Shown here piece by piece: positions 33,928 to 43,066 of a DNA stretch of 64,000 bases (positions within the stretch are counted from its first letter, which is position 1; every line of letters begins with the position of its first letter). Location: assembly GCA_964497495.1 (NCBI GenBank), contig CAZCCZ010000004.1:1-64000 (forward strand), given 5' to 3'. Made by a program: the position numbers and the translations under genes. The notes beneath the pieces are model-generated. The model ran no database searches, had not been told where the DNA came from, and saw nothing but the letters and a program-made list of their open reading frames with translations. This stretch comes from CAXXOK01 sp964497495. Its GTDB lineage: Bacteria > Bacillota > Clostridia > Christensenellales > Aristaeellaceae.

Positions 33928-34083
33928 GACCCTGTATCCATTCATTCGTTCTGATCTCCTCAGGCGCGAGCGCTTCAACCGCAGCCCGGTCCCGCGCGTC
34001 CGCAGCGCGTCCGTGCGTTTCCCGTCCGCCGGAAAGCGGCGAGCCGGAAGCGGGTGGCAACCCGCCGCCGGAAAGGAACCCCC

Positions 34084-35457
34084 TTGCCCAAGGATAAAAC
34101 CGTATTCGTCTGCGCCTCCTGCGGGTATGAAACGCCCCGCTGGCTTGGCTGTTGTCCGGATTGCGGAGAATGGAACACGTTCGAGGAACAGAAGCACGCC
34201 CCGCTGCCGGTTTCCGGTAAAACGGCGGAGAAGGCCGCGCGCTACCGGACGGCGCCCTCCGCCGCGCAGGCGTTGATCGACGTAACGGAAACGCAGGAGA
34301 CGCGCGTTTCCACCGGCAACGCGGAGCTGGACAGGGTGCTGGGCGGCGGGTTGGTGCAGGGCAGCGTAACGCTGCTGGGCGGCGACCCGGGCGTGGGCAA
34401 AAGCACGCTGCTCCTTCAGGTGGCCTCGGAGCTCAGCGCCGGGCGGCGCGTGCTGTACGTAAGCGGCGAGGAAAGCGTGCGGCAGCTGAAGCTGCGCGCC
34501 AACCGGCTGGCCGTGCGGCAGGAGAGCCTGCTGGTACTCGCGGAAAACAGCGTGGAGAGCATCCTGGGCAAGTGCGAGGCGCTACAGCCGGACGTGCTGG
34601 TGATCGACAGTATCCAGACCATGGTCAGCGAGGAAAGCGCCAGCGCACCGGGGAGCGTATCGCAGGTGCGGCAGAGCGCCGCGGCGCTGATCCGCTATGC
34701 CAAAACGAGCGGCACCTCGGTGTTTCTGGTTGGGCACGTAACCAAGGAAGGCAGCCTTGCGGGCCCGCGGGTGCTGGAGCACATGGTGGATACGGTGCTG
34801 AGCTTCGAGGGCGACCGCCAGCACGAGTACCGGCTGCTGCGGGCGGTCAAGAACCGCTTCGGCAGCGTCAACGAGCTGGGCGTGTTCGAAATGGGCCGCA
34901 AGGGCGTTACCCCGGTCGCCAACCCCAGCGAAACGCTGCTTTCCCAGCGGGCGCGGGGCGCCAGCGGCAGCGTGGTGTTCTGCGCCATGCAGGGCAGCCG
35001 ACCCATCCTTTGCGATCTGCAGGCGCTGGCCGCGCGCAGCTTCTACCCCATGCCCCGGCGTACCGTGGGCGGCGTGGATTCCGGCCGCGTGGCCCTGTTG
35101 CTGGCCGTGATGGAGAAGCGCGCGGGTAAAAAGCTGTTCGACCAGGACGTGTACGTGAGCGTCGCGGGCGGCCTGGAGCTGGACGACCCGGCCGCCGACC
35201 TTGCGGTGTGCCTGGCGGTGGCTTCCAGCCTGGACAATTACCAGCTTTCGCAGTCTCTGTGCGTCATGGGCGAGGTGGGGTTGTGCGGCGAGGTGCGCCC
35301 CATTGCGCAGGCGGAGCGGCGTGTGGCCGAGTGCGTGCGCCTGGGCTTTACCGAGCTCCTCGTGCCCAGACAGAACCTGAAAAGCCTTGCCCATATCGAC
35401 GGCGCGCACATCACGGGCGTGGATACCCTGATGCAGGCGCTGGCCGTAACCCATTAA
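34084..35457 (+). CDS. radA: DNA repair protein RadA
   Basis: 457 residues, a RecA-like branch-migration helicase in homologous recombination. The N-terminal zinc finger has Cys10-x2-Cys13 and Cys24-x2-Cys27 (CASCGYETPRWLGCCPDC). The Walker A motif is GGDPGVGKST (about 97-106), the Walker B region is DVLVIDSIQTM, the RadA-specific KNRFGSVNELGVFEM is intact, and a Lon-like C-terminal domain follows (SVAGGLELDDPAADLAV). TTG at 34084 is chosen as start because GGAAAGGA lies about 6 bases upstream and the family N-terminus is there; an in-frame GTG at 34054 would add ten basic residues. yacL follows, as in Bacillus, but without disA. Confidence 0.94.
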   Translation: MPKDKTVFVCASCGYETPRWLGCCPDCGEWNTFEEQKHAPLPVSGKTAEKAARYRTAPSAAQALIDVTETQETRVSTGNAELDRVLGGGLVQGSVTLLGGDPGVGKSTLLLQVASELSAGRRVLYVSGEESVRQLKLRANRLAVRQESLLVLAENSVESILGKCEALQPDVLVIDSIQTMVSEESASAPGSVSQVRQSAAALIRYAKTSGTSVFLVGHVTKEGSLAGPRVLEHMVDTVLSFEGDRQHEYRLLRAVKNRFGSVNELGVFEMGRKGVTPVANPSETLLSQRARGASGSVVFCAMQGSRPILCDLQALAARSFYPMPRRTVGGVDSGRVALLLAVMEKRAGKKLFDQDVYVSVAGGLELDDPAADLAVCLAVASSLDNYQLSQSLCVMGEVGLCGEVRPIAQAERRVAECVRLGFTELLVPRQNLKSLAHIDGAHITGVDTLMQALAVTH

Positions 35458-35477
35458 TCCGCAGGATGTGATTGCCG

Positions 35478-36686
35478 ATGGCCAAGAGTAAAACGCTGGA
35501 GCGGCTGCTCCGACTTTTAATCACGCTGGTGGGCGTGGGGCTGGGCGCCCTGGCCGCCGCGCTGGCGCTGCCCTTTTTCCGGCGCACCTACCCCGACCTG
35601 TTCGCGGAGCCCTACGGCGCGGCCGTTTTGTACGGCGTGCTGTGCACGCTGGGCGGACTGCTGTTTTTCCTGCTTTCCAAAAGAATCCTGAACCGCGTAA
35701 TGCAGGTCAGCGGGGCTATCGAGCGCCGGTGGTCCGCCATGCCCACGCAGCAGATCGTACTATCCGGCGTGGGGCTCATTTCCGGGCTCATCGTCGCGGC
35801 GCTGATCAACCAACTGCTGCTCTCCGCCGGCGCGACGCTGCTGACCATCAGCATCAGCGCCATCGTATACGTGGTGCTGGGCATGCTGGGGCTACGCATC
35901 GGGTACCGCCGCTACCATGAAAGCAAGCAGGCGCGCCGCCGGTTTCGCCTGAAAAGCCGCAAGGGGGACGCTCTCTCCCAGGTGCTGGACGGCGCCGCGA
36001 GCATCCTTGGGGACGAGGACGACGACGAGGACAGCCTGCCGGAAACCCCGGAGACGCCCTGCCGGGAGGTTCCCCCCAAACTGCTGGACACCTCCGTGAT
36101 CATCGACGGCCGCATCTTCGATATCGCCAAAACCGGCTTTCTGGAAGGCGATCTGATCATCCCGCAGTTCGTGCTGGCGGAACTTCGGCACATCGCGGAC
36201 AGCGGAGACGCTCTCCGCCGCGCGCGCGGCCGCCGCGGGCTGGACGTGCTGGGCAAGCTGCAGACGGAACTGAAGCGCAACGTGGTGGTGGACGATACCG
36301 ATTACCCCGACGTGGCCGAAGTGGACGTGAAGCTGCTGAAACTGTGCCGCGATAAGAACGGCGTGGTGGTCACCAACGATTACAACCTCAACAAGGTCGC
36401 GGGCGTAAGCGGCATCAGCGTGCTGAACATCAACGACCTGGCCAACGCCGTGAAGCCCACGCTGATGGCGGGCGAAGAGATGACGGTTCAGATCGTGCGC
36501 GAAGGTAAGGAGCCTGGGCAGGGCGTAGCCTATCTGGACGACGGCACCATGATCGTGGTGGATAACGGACGACGCTTCGTGGGCGAAAGCGTGACCGCCG
36601 TGGTAACCACGGTGCTGCAAACCAGCGCCGGGCGCATGATCTTCACCCGGCTCAAGACCCCGGAGGAACCCCCGAAGGACGAGTGA
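35478..36686 (+). CDS. PIN/TRAM domain protein, YacL-like
   Basis: 402 residues. Four N-terminal membrane segments (about 10-145) precede a PIN nuclease-fold domain (about 195-310) beginning LLDTSVIIDGRIFDIAKTGF with the acidic metal-site residues (Asp in DTSVIIDGR, RGLDVL, NDYNLN). A C-terminal TRAM domain (about 330-395, VQIVREGKEPGQGVAYLDDG) follows. YacL-family proteins are membrane-bound putative RNases. The ATG at 35478 is preferred; a TTG two codons upstream is possible, since AGGA lies between 5 and 11 bases away. The gene is 20 bp after radA, a synteny kept in many Firmicutes. Confidence 0.88.
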   Translation: MAKSKTLERLLRLLITLVGVGLGALAAALALPFFRRTYPDLFAEPYGAAVLYGVLCTLGGLLFFLLSKRILNRVMQVSGAIERRWSAMPTQQIVLSGVGLISGLIVAALINQLLLSAGATLLTISISAIVYVVLGMLGLRIGYRRYHESKQARRRFRLKSRKGDALSQVLDGAASILGDEDDDEDSLPETPETPCREVPPKLLDTSVIIDGRIFDIAKTGFLEGDLIIPQFVLAELRHIADSGDALRRARGRRGLDVLGKLQTELKRNVVVDDTDYPDVAEVDVKLLKLCRDKNGVVVTNDYNLNKVAGVSGISVLNINDLANAVKPTLMAGEEMTVQIVREGKEPGQGVAYLDDGTMIVVDNGRRFVGESVTAVVTTVLQTSAGRMIFTRLKTPEEPPKDE

Positions 36687-36762
36687 CGCCCGCGCCCGCG
36701 TGACGCCGCCGGGAAACGCGGCGCAAAACGCCGCCGCGTCCGGGCCGATTACGCGCAACCTG

Positions 36763-36791
36763 TTTACTTTACGGCGTTTGTGTTGTATACT
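36763..36791 (+). promoter_or_regulatory. Promoter of the cytidylate-kinase-like gene
   Basis: TTTACT (36763-36768), 17-bp spacer, TATACT (36786-36791). The leader to the ATG at 36930 is about 130 bases; no riboswitch was recognised in it. Confidence 0.6.
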
Positions 36792-36929
36792 GTAACTAAC
36801 GCAGAGACGGAAACCCGCGACCGGGAACTGAATCACCGCAGAAGACCGCCCAGTAAACGGCAGGCTTTGCGGTATACTACGCGCGTCGGGGACGGCGCGT
36901 GGAATCAAACACAACGGGAGGGTGACGGC

Positions 36930-37544
36930 ATGAACGCGGAGAAGGCGATTATCACCATCGGCCGCGAATACGGCAGCGGCGGGCGCGAGATCGGCAAACT
37001 GCTGGCGCAGCGGCTTTCCGTGCCCTTCTACGACAAGGAAATCCTTACCCTGGCCGCGAAAAACAGCGGCATCTGCGAGGAACTGTTTGAGAATCACGAC
37101 GAGAAGGCGGCGCCCAGCTACCTGTTCTCGCTGTTCCCCGTTACGGACGCGCCGTTGGGCGGCGAAGCGGAGCTTCCGCTGAACCACCGCATCTTTCTGG
37201 CGCAATTCGAGGCTATCGCCAAAATCGCGCTGGAAGGCCCCTGCGTCATGGTGGGGCGCTGCGCCAACTACGTGCTCAAGGAGCATCCGGAGCTGGTAAG
37301 CGTGTTCATGTACGGGGACGTGAACGCCCGCATCGAACGCATCATGCGGGTGGAGAACCTTCCCTTCGACCAGGCCAAGGAGCGCGTGCGCAAGGTCGAT
37401 AAGCAGCGGCAGGGGTATTATAACTTCTTCGCGGACGGCAACTGGGGCCACCGCAGCAACTACCACCTCATGCTCAACACCAGCGGGGTCGCGCCGGAAG
37501 CGGCCGTGGACACGATCGTCGCCTACATCAGGGGGAAGGCGTAA
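36930..37544 (+). CDS. Cytidylate kinase-like family protein
   Basis: 204 residues, P-loop NMP-kinase fold of the cytidylate-kinase-2 family. The N-terminus AIITIGREYGSGGREIGKLL carries the phosphate loop in the form GREYGSGGREIG, followed by FYDKEILTLAAKNSG. VMVGRCANYVLKEHP and the lid-like RVRKVDKQRQGYYNFFAD are typical. These Firmicutes proteins are widespread, but their true substrate is not known and a canonical cmk usually exists elsewhere. GGGAGGG lies 6 bases before the ATG. The frame is open upstream through the promoter, so the longer version is rejected. Confidence 0.85.
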   Translation: MNAEKAIITIGREYGSGGREIGKLLAQRLSVPFYDKEILTLAAKNSGICEELFENHDEKAAPSYLFSLFPVTDAPLGGEAELPLNHRIFLAQFEAIAKIALEGPCVMVGRCANYVLKEHPELVSVFMYGDVNARIERIMRVENLPFDQAKERVRKVDKQRQGYYNFFADGNWGHRSNYHLMLNTSGVAPEAAVDTIVAYIRGKA

Positions 37545-37576
37545 AGTCTCCGCCCCGCGGAAAATTCAGCGTCAAG

Positions 37577-37604
37577 AAGAGCCGCGTTGTCAAACGCGGC
37601 TCTT
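37577..37604 (+). terminator. Terminator after the cytidylate-kinase-like gene
   Basis: Perfect 12-bp stem AAGAGCCGCGTT/AACGCGGCTCTT with a 4-base loop, followed by TCGTTC. The A-rich 5' side and TT-rich 3' side make it a plausible intrinsic terminator. The remaining bases up to 37741 show no gene. Confidence 0.75.
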
Positions 37605-37741
37605 TCGTTCGTCAGCGATACTCCGTGCCATCCCGTAGCTTACAACGCGGGCGGGCCTTTTCGGAAAGCTCAAATCGCGTTGTCACGCGCGGTTCTTTTC
37701 TTGTCTTCTTACCGTACCGCCCGCGCACGTCGCTCCCACGG

Positions 37742-39289
37742 TTACTCTGGATACAGCTCTGCCAGAGCGATCCGGATCGCCTCGTCGTTGAGGGTGCGCA
37801 GAGCCACGCCGTCCACCGTCAGCAAAACGTTGAAGGCGTCCTGCGGGTAGGCGGCCAGCGTGCGGGCCGCGCCGCCGACGGTCGTAACGGTCAGCGTCCA
37901 CAGCGGCTCGCCGGAAGGCTGTTCGCCGGCGTTCGGCCTGCCGGAAACGGTCATGCCCTTCAGTCGCTCCACCAGCGAGGAAAACGCATCGGCCGCCAGC
38001 GGTTCCCCGTCGGCGGTGGCGGCGACGTCGTAGACAACGTTTCCGTCCGCATCGGTTTCGATCTGGTTGTTCTCCAGCACGTGCTCCGTATAGGTCGCCC
38101 GCACGTCCAGCGTTTTGCCGTTTCCCGAAAAGAGGATCGAGGCCACGCGGGAAGCGCCCATGTCCGCGGGCGCGCGGCTTACGTAGTTCTCCGGCGCGGC
38201 GTTTACGAGCGTGGAGACCAGGAAGCTGCTGACGCGGTAACAGTCGCCCGCGTATTCGCAGTAATAGAAGAATTCACCGTCTTTCGCCCCGAGAATCAGG
38301 CGGATGCTCTGCTCCCCGGTTGCGGACGTTTGCAGCACGCCGCCCGCATCCACTTGGCCGGACGCACCCGCCCGCTGGTGCACGTCCAGCACGACGGCGG
38401 GGTCGTCGAAGCCGTACTGCGCGCGGTTGTCCGCGGTAACCGTATCCATCTTGGTACCCAGCCGGAAATTTTTCAGCGCGTTGAGCAGCGTCGTGGCGGC
38501 GTCGCCGTCCATGGGATATACGTAAGGAACAAGAAGCGTGCCCTGATATGCGCCGTCCCCGTCGGCGGCGAAGGAGCATTCCATTTTGCCGCCGGCAGCC
38601 GTGGTCAGCTTCACACGGTCGATCAACGCGGGCGTCATGGCGGGCTGCTCCACGGGCAGCAGCATGTGCGCCGTATATTCGAACGCATCGTAAATACCGC
38701 TGTCGCACATGTACACGCCGTCGTCGCCGGACCAGCTGTAATAATGGTAGGTCGTGCCCGGCACCTGAACCCCCACGCTGATCCGCACCTCGCGGCCGTT
38801 GGCGTACCCTACTTTCACGGTGATCTCCGGCGGGTCCAGCCCCATGTCCGCAAGGTGCCCGCGCACCTCGTCCGCGTCCCCGGCCACCGTATCGGACACG
38901 GCTATTTCCGTGGCGGCGGCGACGATCTCGTCCGTGTAACTCTCGTTGACGATTTCCGTATCGCCGTCTTCGCGTAATAAGTACAGTTCCTCGTCCCGGT
39001 AGAGCAGGGTATAGCTTTCCCCGTCCGCGTGCGTGACCGTGATGGTATCCAGCACTTTCACGTCTCCGGTTTCAAGGGTTTTGTGGGTCAGTTCCGCCTT
39101 CATGTTCTTTGTCAGCTCGCCGGGGAACCGCTTTTGGATCGTCGGCAACAACACCACGAAAGCCGTCGCAACGATCACCGCCGCGCCCAGCAACAGCATC
39201 CACCGCACGCGCCGCGAGAACCGCCGTTTCCGCGGCGGCCGGACCTGCTCCGTTTTCTTGGCGGGGCGCTTCAAGCCGTTCTCTTCCAT
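37742..39289 (-). CDS. DUF4340 domain membrane-anchored protein
   Basis: 515 residues. A basic N-terminus (PPRKRRFSRRVR) precedes one membrane helix (WMLLLGAAVIVATAFVVLLP, about 30-50); the rest is extracytoplasmic with repeated DUF4340-type beta-rich units. DUF4340 proteins are habitually encoded after GldA/F/G-like ABC genes, as here, but their role is unknown. It is the last gene of the ABC module, separated from the GldG-like gene by a 360-base gap with repeat array D. No strong promoter was seen in that gap, so readthrough is likely. Confidence 0.82.
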   Translation of the reverse strand: MEENGLKRPAKKTEQVRPPRKRRFSRRVRWMLLLGAAVIVATAFVVLLPTIQKRFPGELTKNMKAELTHKTLETGDVKVLDTITVTHADGESYTLLYRDEELYLLREDGDTEIVNESYTDEIVAAATEIAVSDTVAGDADEVRGHLADMGLDPPEITVKVGYANGREVRISVGVQVPGTTYHYYSWSGDDGVYMCDSGIYDAFEYTAHMLLPVEQPAMTPALIDRVKLTTAAGGKMECSFAADGDGAYQGTLLVPYVYPMDGDAATTLLNALKNFRLGTKMDTVTADNRAQYGFDDPAVVLDVHQRAGASGQVDAGGVLQTSATGEQSIRLILGAKDGEFFYYCEYAGDCYRVSSFLVSTLVNAAPENYVSRAPADMGASRVASILFSGNGKTLDVRATYTEHVLENNQIETDADGNVVYDVAATADGEPLAADAFSSLVERLKGMTVSGRPNAGEQPSGEPLWTLTVTTVGGAARTLAAYPQDAFNVLLTVDGVALRTLNDEAIRIALAELYPE

Positions 39290-39385
39290 AAGCCCTCGTT
39301 ATTCATGTTAAGGACGACCGGTCGTTCCCGTTGATACAACCGTATCTCGCCCTGTCGCCGCTTCGCTTTCCACATCCTCTACAGA

Positions 39386-39603
39386 AAGCCTTTGCCCATC
39401 CCCGTGCCCGCAGGCACGGTTCCTCGCTCCTGTGCAGCCTGTCCTACAGGAAGGCGCCTCCGAAGGGTGCAGGGGCGAGCGGAAAGCCCCTGCCCGTGCC
39501 CGCAGGCACGGCCCCCCGCTCCTGTACGACCAACAATGTTTGAAGCCGCCTCCGAAGGGTGCAGGGGCGAGCGGAAAGCCCCTGCCCGTGCCCGCAGGTA
39601 CGG
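39386..39603. repeat. Structured intergenic repeat array D, 92-bp period
   Basis: Three units spaced exactly 92 bp apart (CCGTGCCCGCAGG at about 39402, 39494 and 39586). Hairpin 1 is GCAGGGGC/GCCCCTGC around GAGCGGAAA (39469-39493 and 39561-39585). Hairpin 2 is CCGTGCC-CGCA-GGCACGG (39494-39511; third copy with one change). The first unit keeps only the second hairpin. Flanks GCCTCCGAAGGGT and CGCTCCTGT are repeated; about 22 bases in the middle of each period differ. The array occupies most of the 360-base gap 39290-39649, in which no gene is seen. Confidence 0.85.
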
Positions 39604-39649
39604 CATCTCTCCTTCATGCGCCGCCGCGCGCGTAACCGCGGCCCCCCGT

Positions 39650-41203
39650 TTACCGGTTCCTTCTCGGCCCCAGCACCAGCACCGCCGCCAACAACACGGT
39701 CAGCGGCAGCGCCACCAGCAGCGCGATGCCCGCGTTCACGGTGCCCGCCTTAAGGCCCGGATGGAACGCCGACTTGGCCATGATATCCAGCGATACGGTC
39801 TTCTGCGGCAGCAGTTCGCCCATCAGTTGCAGAATGAACGCCTCGTTAAACGTGCGCTGGTACATGTACTCGTCGGTAAACACCGTGCTGTTGCCGATGG
39901 CGAACAGCCGGCTCACGGTTCCGTTGGCGTGCATCCGGCCGGACAGGATGGCCAGCGTCAACTCGCCTTTCACGTCCCCTTCCTGATAGTCAATGGAGGT
40001 GTTGCCGTCGGACGGGTCGCGAACGTAGGCGTTGGGGCCGGACTTGAGCACGGTCGCCGCGGAAAGGGCGCCGTCCGTCTGCTCCGGGGTCTGGAAGGCG
40101 CAGGCGCCCGCCAGCAGAAGCACGTCCATGCTGCCAGAAATCAGCGGCCCGGTCATATCCAGCTGGTTAAAATACGGCAGCAGGTAGATACGCTCGCCGT
40201 AGTAGCTGCCGGTATCCTCTTCTCCCGCCACCACCACGCCGGGGATGGGCACCACGCCGTAGCTGGCCAGAAGGCTGTAGTAGCCAGGCAAATCGGAAGG
40301 GTCGGTGTAATCCCGCATTACGAACAGGCTGCCGCCGTTTTCCGAGAAAGCCTTGATCTTCGTCAGCTCGTCGTCGCTCAAATCCTTCTGGGGGCATGCG
40401 ATCAGCAGCAGGTCCACGTTGTCCAGCGTATCCCCCGCCAGCAGGTCCACGGCCCGGCTGTCGTAGCTGTTGCTTTGCAGATAATCCGTCAGGTTGGAAA
40501 GCTCCTTTTCCGTCAGTTCCCCGTGGCCCTGCAGGATGCCCATCACGGGAATATCGGCCTGGGTCACGTATACCAGCGCTTCGGTCAGCTTTTTTTCGTA
40601 AGCCAGCCCGGCGTTTTCGAAGGTGCCTTCCTCCTCGTTATACCCCTTGGTGACGAAATCGCTGTACGTCAGCACCTTGTAGCGGCCCGTGTCGTCGCAG
40701 TTAACCACCACGGCGTTGGTATCCTCAGCCGTGCCGGAAGCGTCGTCGGCACTGGAAAGACTGGTTTTGAAGCGGGTCAGCACGCCGGGATTCTGGGCGA
40801 TGTTGGTAGGCAGCACCGTGATCCGGTCGGAAAGCAGGCGGTACCGTTCCAGCACCCGTTCCAGCTGGCTGTCCAGATTCCCGTTCTGGTAAAGCAGATA
40901 AAGCTGAACGGGGTGTTCAAGCGCGTCGGCCACCTTCCGGGTCTCCGCGCCCGTGGAGGCGTAGCCGTTGAAGCTGAAATCCAGCGTCCAGCCGTACGTT
41001 TCTTCCAGGCTCCTCACGCCCACGTTCAGCAGCACGCACACCGCCACGAACCCGGTCAGCAACGCCGCGCCGTAGCCGCCGTGCCGCCATTTGGGCCTGC
41101 GCAGCGCCGCGGCCAGCGCCTTCCCGCGCGCCGCGAAAAACCGTACGAACGGCCCGAAAAGCCGCCCGAGGAAACGGCCCGCCGCCCTCCGTGCGCCGCT
41201 CAT
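39650..41203 (-). CDS. GldG-like ABC transporter auxiliary protein
   Basis: 517 residues. One membrane helix near the N-terminus (YGAALLTGFVAVCVLLNVGV) and one at the very C-terminus (about 490-512) bracket a large extracytoplasmic domain of the GldG/DUF4350 type, with YLLYQNGNLDSQLERVLERY and MGILQGHGELTEKELSNL as recognisable stretches. In Bacteroidetes GldG partners GldF and GldA in gliding; Firmicutes homologues have no known role. ATG at 41203 overlaps the permease stop by 4 bp (ATGA), so an in-frame ATG 20 codons upstream is rejected. Confidence 0.85.
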   Translation of the reverse strand: MSGARRAAGRFLGRLFGPFVRFFAARGKALAAALRRPKWRHGGYGAALLTGFVAVCVLLNVGVRSLEETYGWTLDFSFNGYASTGAETRKVADALEHPVQLYLLYQNGNLDSQLERVLERYRLLSDRITVLPTNIAQNPGVLTRFKTSLSSADDASGTAEDTNAVVVNCDDTGRYKVLTYSDFVTKGYNEEEGTFENAGLAYEKKLTEALVYVTQADIPVMGILQGHGELTEKELSNLTDYLQSNSYDSRAVDLLAGDTLDNVDLLLIACPQKDLSDDELTKIKAFSENGGSLFVMRDYTDPSDLPGYYSLLASYGVVPIPGVVVAGEEDTGSYYGERIYLLPYFNQLDMTGPLISGSMDVLLLAGACAFQTPEQTDGALSAATVLKSGPNAYVRDPSDGNTSIDYQEGDVKGELTLAILSGRMHANGTVSRLFAIGNSTVFTDEYMYQRTFNEAFILQLMGELLPQKTVSLDIMAKSAFHPGLKAGTVNAGIALLVALPLTVLLAAVLVLGPRRNR

Positions 41204-41919
41204 GCCGCGCCTCCCTGCGAGAAACGCCTCGCGTCCATCACGCGCACGGTTGCCGTAAGGCACACGGCGATGAAGGTGACGAAGTACAGGAGGCTGGAGA
41301 AGCTCAGCTGCCCGATAACAAACGGTTTATACCAGTTATAGAGGCTTACGAAGCCCAGCGCATCGGCGAAGAACCCCGCGGGCACCTTGTCGGCGAGCAG
41401 GTCGATCATCCACAGAAGAAAGTTGGCCGCGAAAGCGACCACGGCCGCGGACACCTGGTTTCCGGTAAACCCGGTCACGAACAGGTCCAGCGCCAGAAAG
41501 CTCATGCTCTGCAGGGTGAACCCCAGGTAGCCCACGAACCACTCGCCCGGGTACACCGTGCCGTAAATGGCGATGACGAGCGTGCACACGTTGGTCAGCG
41601 CGATGGTGATGGCCAGTACCGCCGAGGCGGCCAGATACTTGCCCAGCACGATGCGCCCCAGGGAAACGGGGCTGGTGAGCAGCAGCTGGTCGGTGCGGCG
41701 CTGGCGTTCCTCACACAGCAGGCGCATGGTCAGCACAGGCGTCAGCAGCATCACCAGCAGTGTTAGCTGCGAAAGGAAGGTCAGCAGCTCGCCGGTAAGC
41801 GTGGAAAGGTTGTTCAGGTAGAAAATCACACCGGTCAGCGCCGTAAACACGCCGATGAACACATAGCCGATCGGCGTTCGGAAATAAGCTAGAAATTCCC
41901 GTTTGAATACGGTTTGCAA
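41200..41919 (-). CDS. ABC-2 type permease (GldF-like)
   Basis: 239 residues with six membrane segments, beginning VFKREFLAYFRTPIGYVFIG, the usual start of this permease family. SQLTLLVMLLTPVLTMRLLC and DQLLLTSPVSLGRIVLGKYL are the conserved cytoplasmic-loop regions. It forms the channel for the ATPase encoded upstream. It starts with TTG at 41919, with GGGGGG about 8 bases upstream; no better ATG is available. The gene follows the ATPase gene by 27 bp. Confidence 0.88.
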   Translation of the reverse strand: MQTVFKREFLAYFRTPIGYVFIGVFTALTGVIFYLNNLSTLTGELLTFLSQLTLLVMLLTPVLTMRLLCEERQRRTDQLLLTSPVSLGRIVLGKYLAASAVLAITIALTNVCTLVIAIYGTVYPGEWFVGYLGFTLQSMSFLALDLFVTGFTGNQVSAAVVAFAANFLLWMIDLLADKVPAGFFADALGFVSLYNWYKPFVIGQLSFSSLLYFVTFIAVCLTATVRVMDARRFSQGGAA

Positions 41920-41946
41920 CCTGAAAACCCCCCGGAAATGCAGATT

Positions 41947-42873
41947 TTATTCGGAGATCGCGCGCAGAAACACCTGCTCCAGGTCGTCCTCGCAGCGCGC
42001 CATGCGCAGAATGGGCGCACTCAGGGCGCTGCACAGCGTGAACACCTGTTTTTCGGGCATCGCGTTCTTATCGAAGGAGAGGGCGAGGGATACCTCCTCG
42101 CCGTTGGAATCGGGTTTAACGGAAACGGAGCGCACGCCGTCCAGATGGTTCATGGCCGAAACCAGCCGCTTTTCGCTGCCCTGCACCGTACACAGCACCG
42201 TGACCGTATCGCTTTGCCCCATGTCGCCGATGGGCGCGTCCAGCCTTACCTCGCCGTGGTGCAGGATCACCACGTGGTCGCAGAGCTGTCGGACTTCGCC
42301 CAGATTGTGCGAGGAGAAAAGGATCGTTTTACCGGGGCTCAGCTTGCGGATCAAGGCGCGAATCTCCGTGATCTGCTTGGGGTCCAGCCCCGACGTGGGC
42401 TCGTCCAGCACCAGCGTTTCGGGATCGCCGCACAGGGCCTGCGCCACGCCTACGCGCTGGCGGTAGCCCTTGCTCAGGTGCCCCAGCATCCGTTCCCGCA
42501 TCTCGATCAGGCCGGTTTTCAACATGATTTCCCGCACGTGTGCGGAAACCGCCCCGTTTTCCACCAGCCGCAGGGCCGCCACGAAGCGCAGGTACTCCTC
42601 CACCGTCATCTCATCATACAGCGGCGGATGCTCCGGCAGGTAGCCCAACTCCCGTTTGGCCGGTTCAGGCTCCAGCAGCGGGTCGTGCCCGTCGATCAGC
42701 ACGCGGCCGGACGTCGGCGCCAGATAGCCGGTGATGATGTTAAGCAACGTGGTCTTGCCGGCGCCGTTCTGCCCCAGCAGGCCCAGCACCTTTCCTCTGG
42801 GCGCCGTGAGCGTTACGTTTTTCAGCGCTTCCACGCCGCCGTAGCGCTTGCTCACGCCCTGAACCTCGATCAT
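41947..42873 (-). CDS. ABC transporter ATP-binding protein (GldA-like)
   Basis: 308 residues. Walker A is GLLGQNGAGKTTLLNIITGY (about 33-52), the signature is LSKGYRQRVGVAQAL, Walker B is LVLDEPTSGLDP and the switch histidine is in ILFSSHNLGEV. The extra C-terminal 90 residues match the DUF4162-like tail of drug/gliding-type ATPases. ATG at 42873 has AAGGAGG 7 bases upstream. It is the first gene of the four-gene minus-strand module ending at 37742. Confidence 0.94.
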   Translation of the reverse strand: MIEVQGVSKRYGGVEALKNVTLTAPRGKVLGLLGQNGAGKTTLLNIITGYLAPTSGRVLIDGHDPLLEPEPAKRELGYLPEHPPLYDEMTVEEYLRFVAALRLVENGAVSAHVREIMLKTGLIEMRERMLGHLSKGYRQRVGVAQALCGDPETLVLDEPTSGLDPKQITEIRALIRKLSPGKTILFSSHNLGEVRQLCDHVVILHHGEVRLDAPIGDMGQSDTVTVLCTVQGSEKRLVSAMNHLDGVRSVSVKPDSNGEEVSLALSFDKNAMPEKQVFTLCSALSAPILRMARCEDDLEQVFLRAISE

Positions 42874-42986
42874 TCGCAAGCCTCCTTCGCCGGTTTCCGC
42901 CTTCCATTATAACAAAGCTTGCGCCCGAACGGTGTAAATAGTTTATGAACATGCCTGTTCGCCCCGGGAATAAACCAAAGTATGCG

Positions 42987-43013
42987 TTTAACATCCGCCG
43001 GGCCGGGTATAAT
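42987..43013 (+). promoter_or_regulatory. Probable promoter of ohr
   Basis: A perfect TATAAT (43008-43013) lies 53 bp before the GTG start. The best -35, TTTAAC (42987-42992), is only 15 bp upstream of it, so the -35 assignment is uncertain. Confidence 0.4.
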
Positions 43014-43066
43014 AGAAGCAGGCACCGGGAACCCGGAACGCTGACGATTCGGAAGGAGAGATTTCC

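Noticed and set aside
39386..39603. CRISPR array, because conserved blocks alternate with unlike stretches of about 22 bases
   Set aside because: The conserved part is about 70 bp with two hairpins, only three units exist, no cas genes are nearby, and single copies occur elsewhere in operons.
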